Positions 6,827 through 6,848 of a stretch of 6,848 bases of DNA are shown here, piece after piece. Position numbers and translations under genes: made by a program. Each line of letters begins with the position of its first letter. Position 1 is the first letter of the stretch. The notes under the pieces are model-generated. The model was not told where the DNA came from, did not search any database, and saw only the letters and a list, made by a program, of their open reading frames with translations. The stretch is from Anaerolineae bacterium (lineage in GTDB: Bacteria; Chloroflexota; Anaerolineae; B4-G1): the NCBI GenBank assembly GCA_016783285.1, contig JADHWW010000202.1:1-6848 (forward strand), in the 5' to 3' direction.

Positions 6827-6848
6827 CCTCCTCTTACACCCTCACGGG

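Overview
This 6.8 kb window looks like a GC-rich bacterial chromosome segment, most likely from a Chloroflexota lineage (Anaerolineae/Caldilineae-like). That assignment is an inference. It rests on the combination of an AAA_35-like ATPase with a nuclease-like tail, a DUF4058 protein, TPR and secreted-protein gene remnants, and a dispersed short palindromic repeat with the core CCCTTCGAC-N3-GCTCAGGAC. No rRNA, tRNA, insertion sequence or CRISPR array was found.

Layout. Positions 1-122 hold a nested palindromic repeat element cut by the window edge. Positions 123-839 are a gene graveyard: a minus-strand TPR remnant with an in-frame stop, joined near 590-600 to the plus-strand C-terminal tail of a secreted-type protein. 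From 881 to 2491 (+) lies an intact 536-residue AAA-type ATPase with a PD-(D/E)XK-like C-terminus. A strong hairpin (2591-2631) separates it from two minus-strand genes: a DUF4058 protein (2661-3485) and a membrane-anchored endonuclease/exonuclease/phosphatase protein (3569-4588). Each of these has its own recognisable promoter.

The 161-bp divergent intergenic region 4592-4752 carries back-to-back sigma-70-like promoters. Its plus-strand side begins a two-gene operon: a stand-alone pair of aspartokinase-type ACT domains (4753-5232), then, 10 bases later, a complete F1-ATPase beta subunit (5243-6691) with its catalytic residues intact. No other ATP synthase subunit is visible. The operon is followed by a 16-bp tandem repeat array (6750-6820) flanked by a 15-bp inverted repeat.

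Most notable points: (1) the ACT-pair plus orphan F1-beta operon with a structured 5' leader; (2) copies of the same short palindromic repeat inside two intact reading frames and at a deletion point in the TPR remnant; (3) the mosaic of opposed gene remnants whose far end supplies the -10 element for the ATPase gene. No functional link between the ATPase, DUF4058, phosphatase-like and ACT/beta units is evident from the sequence alone.
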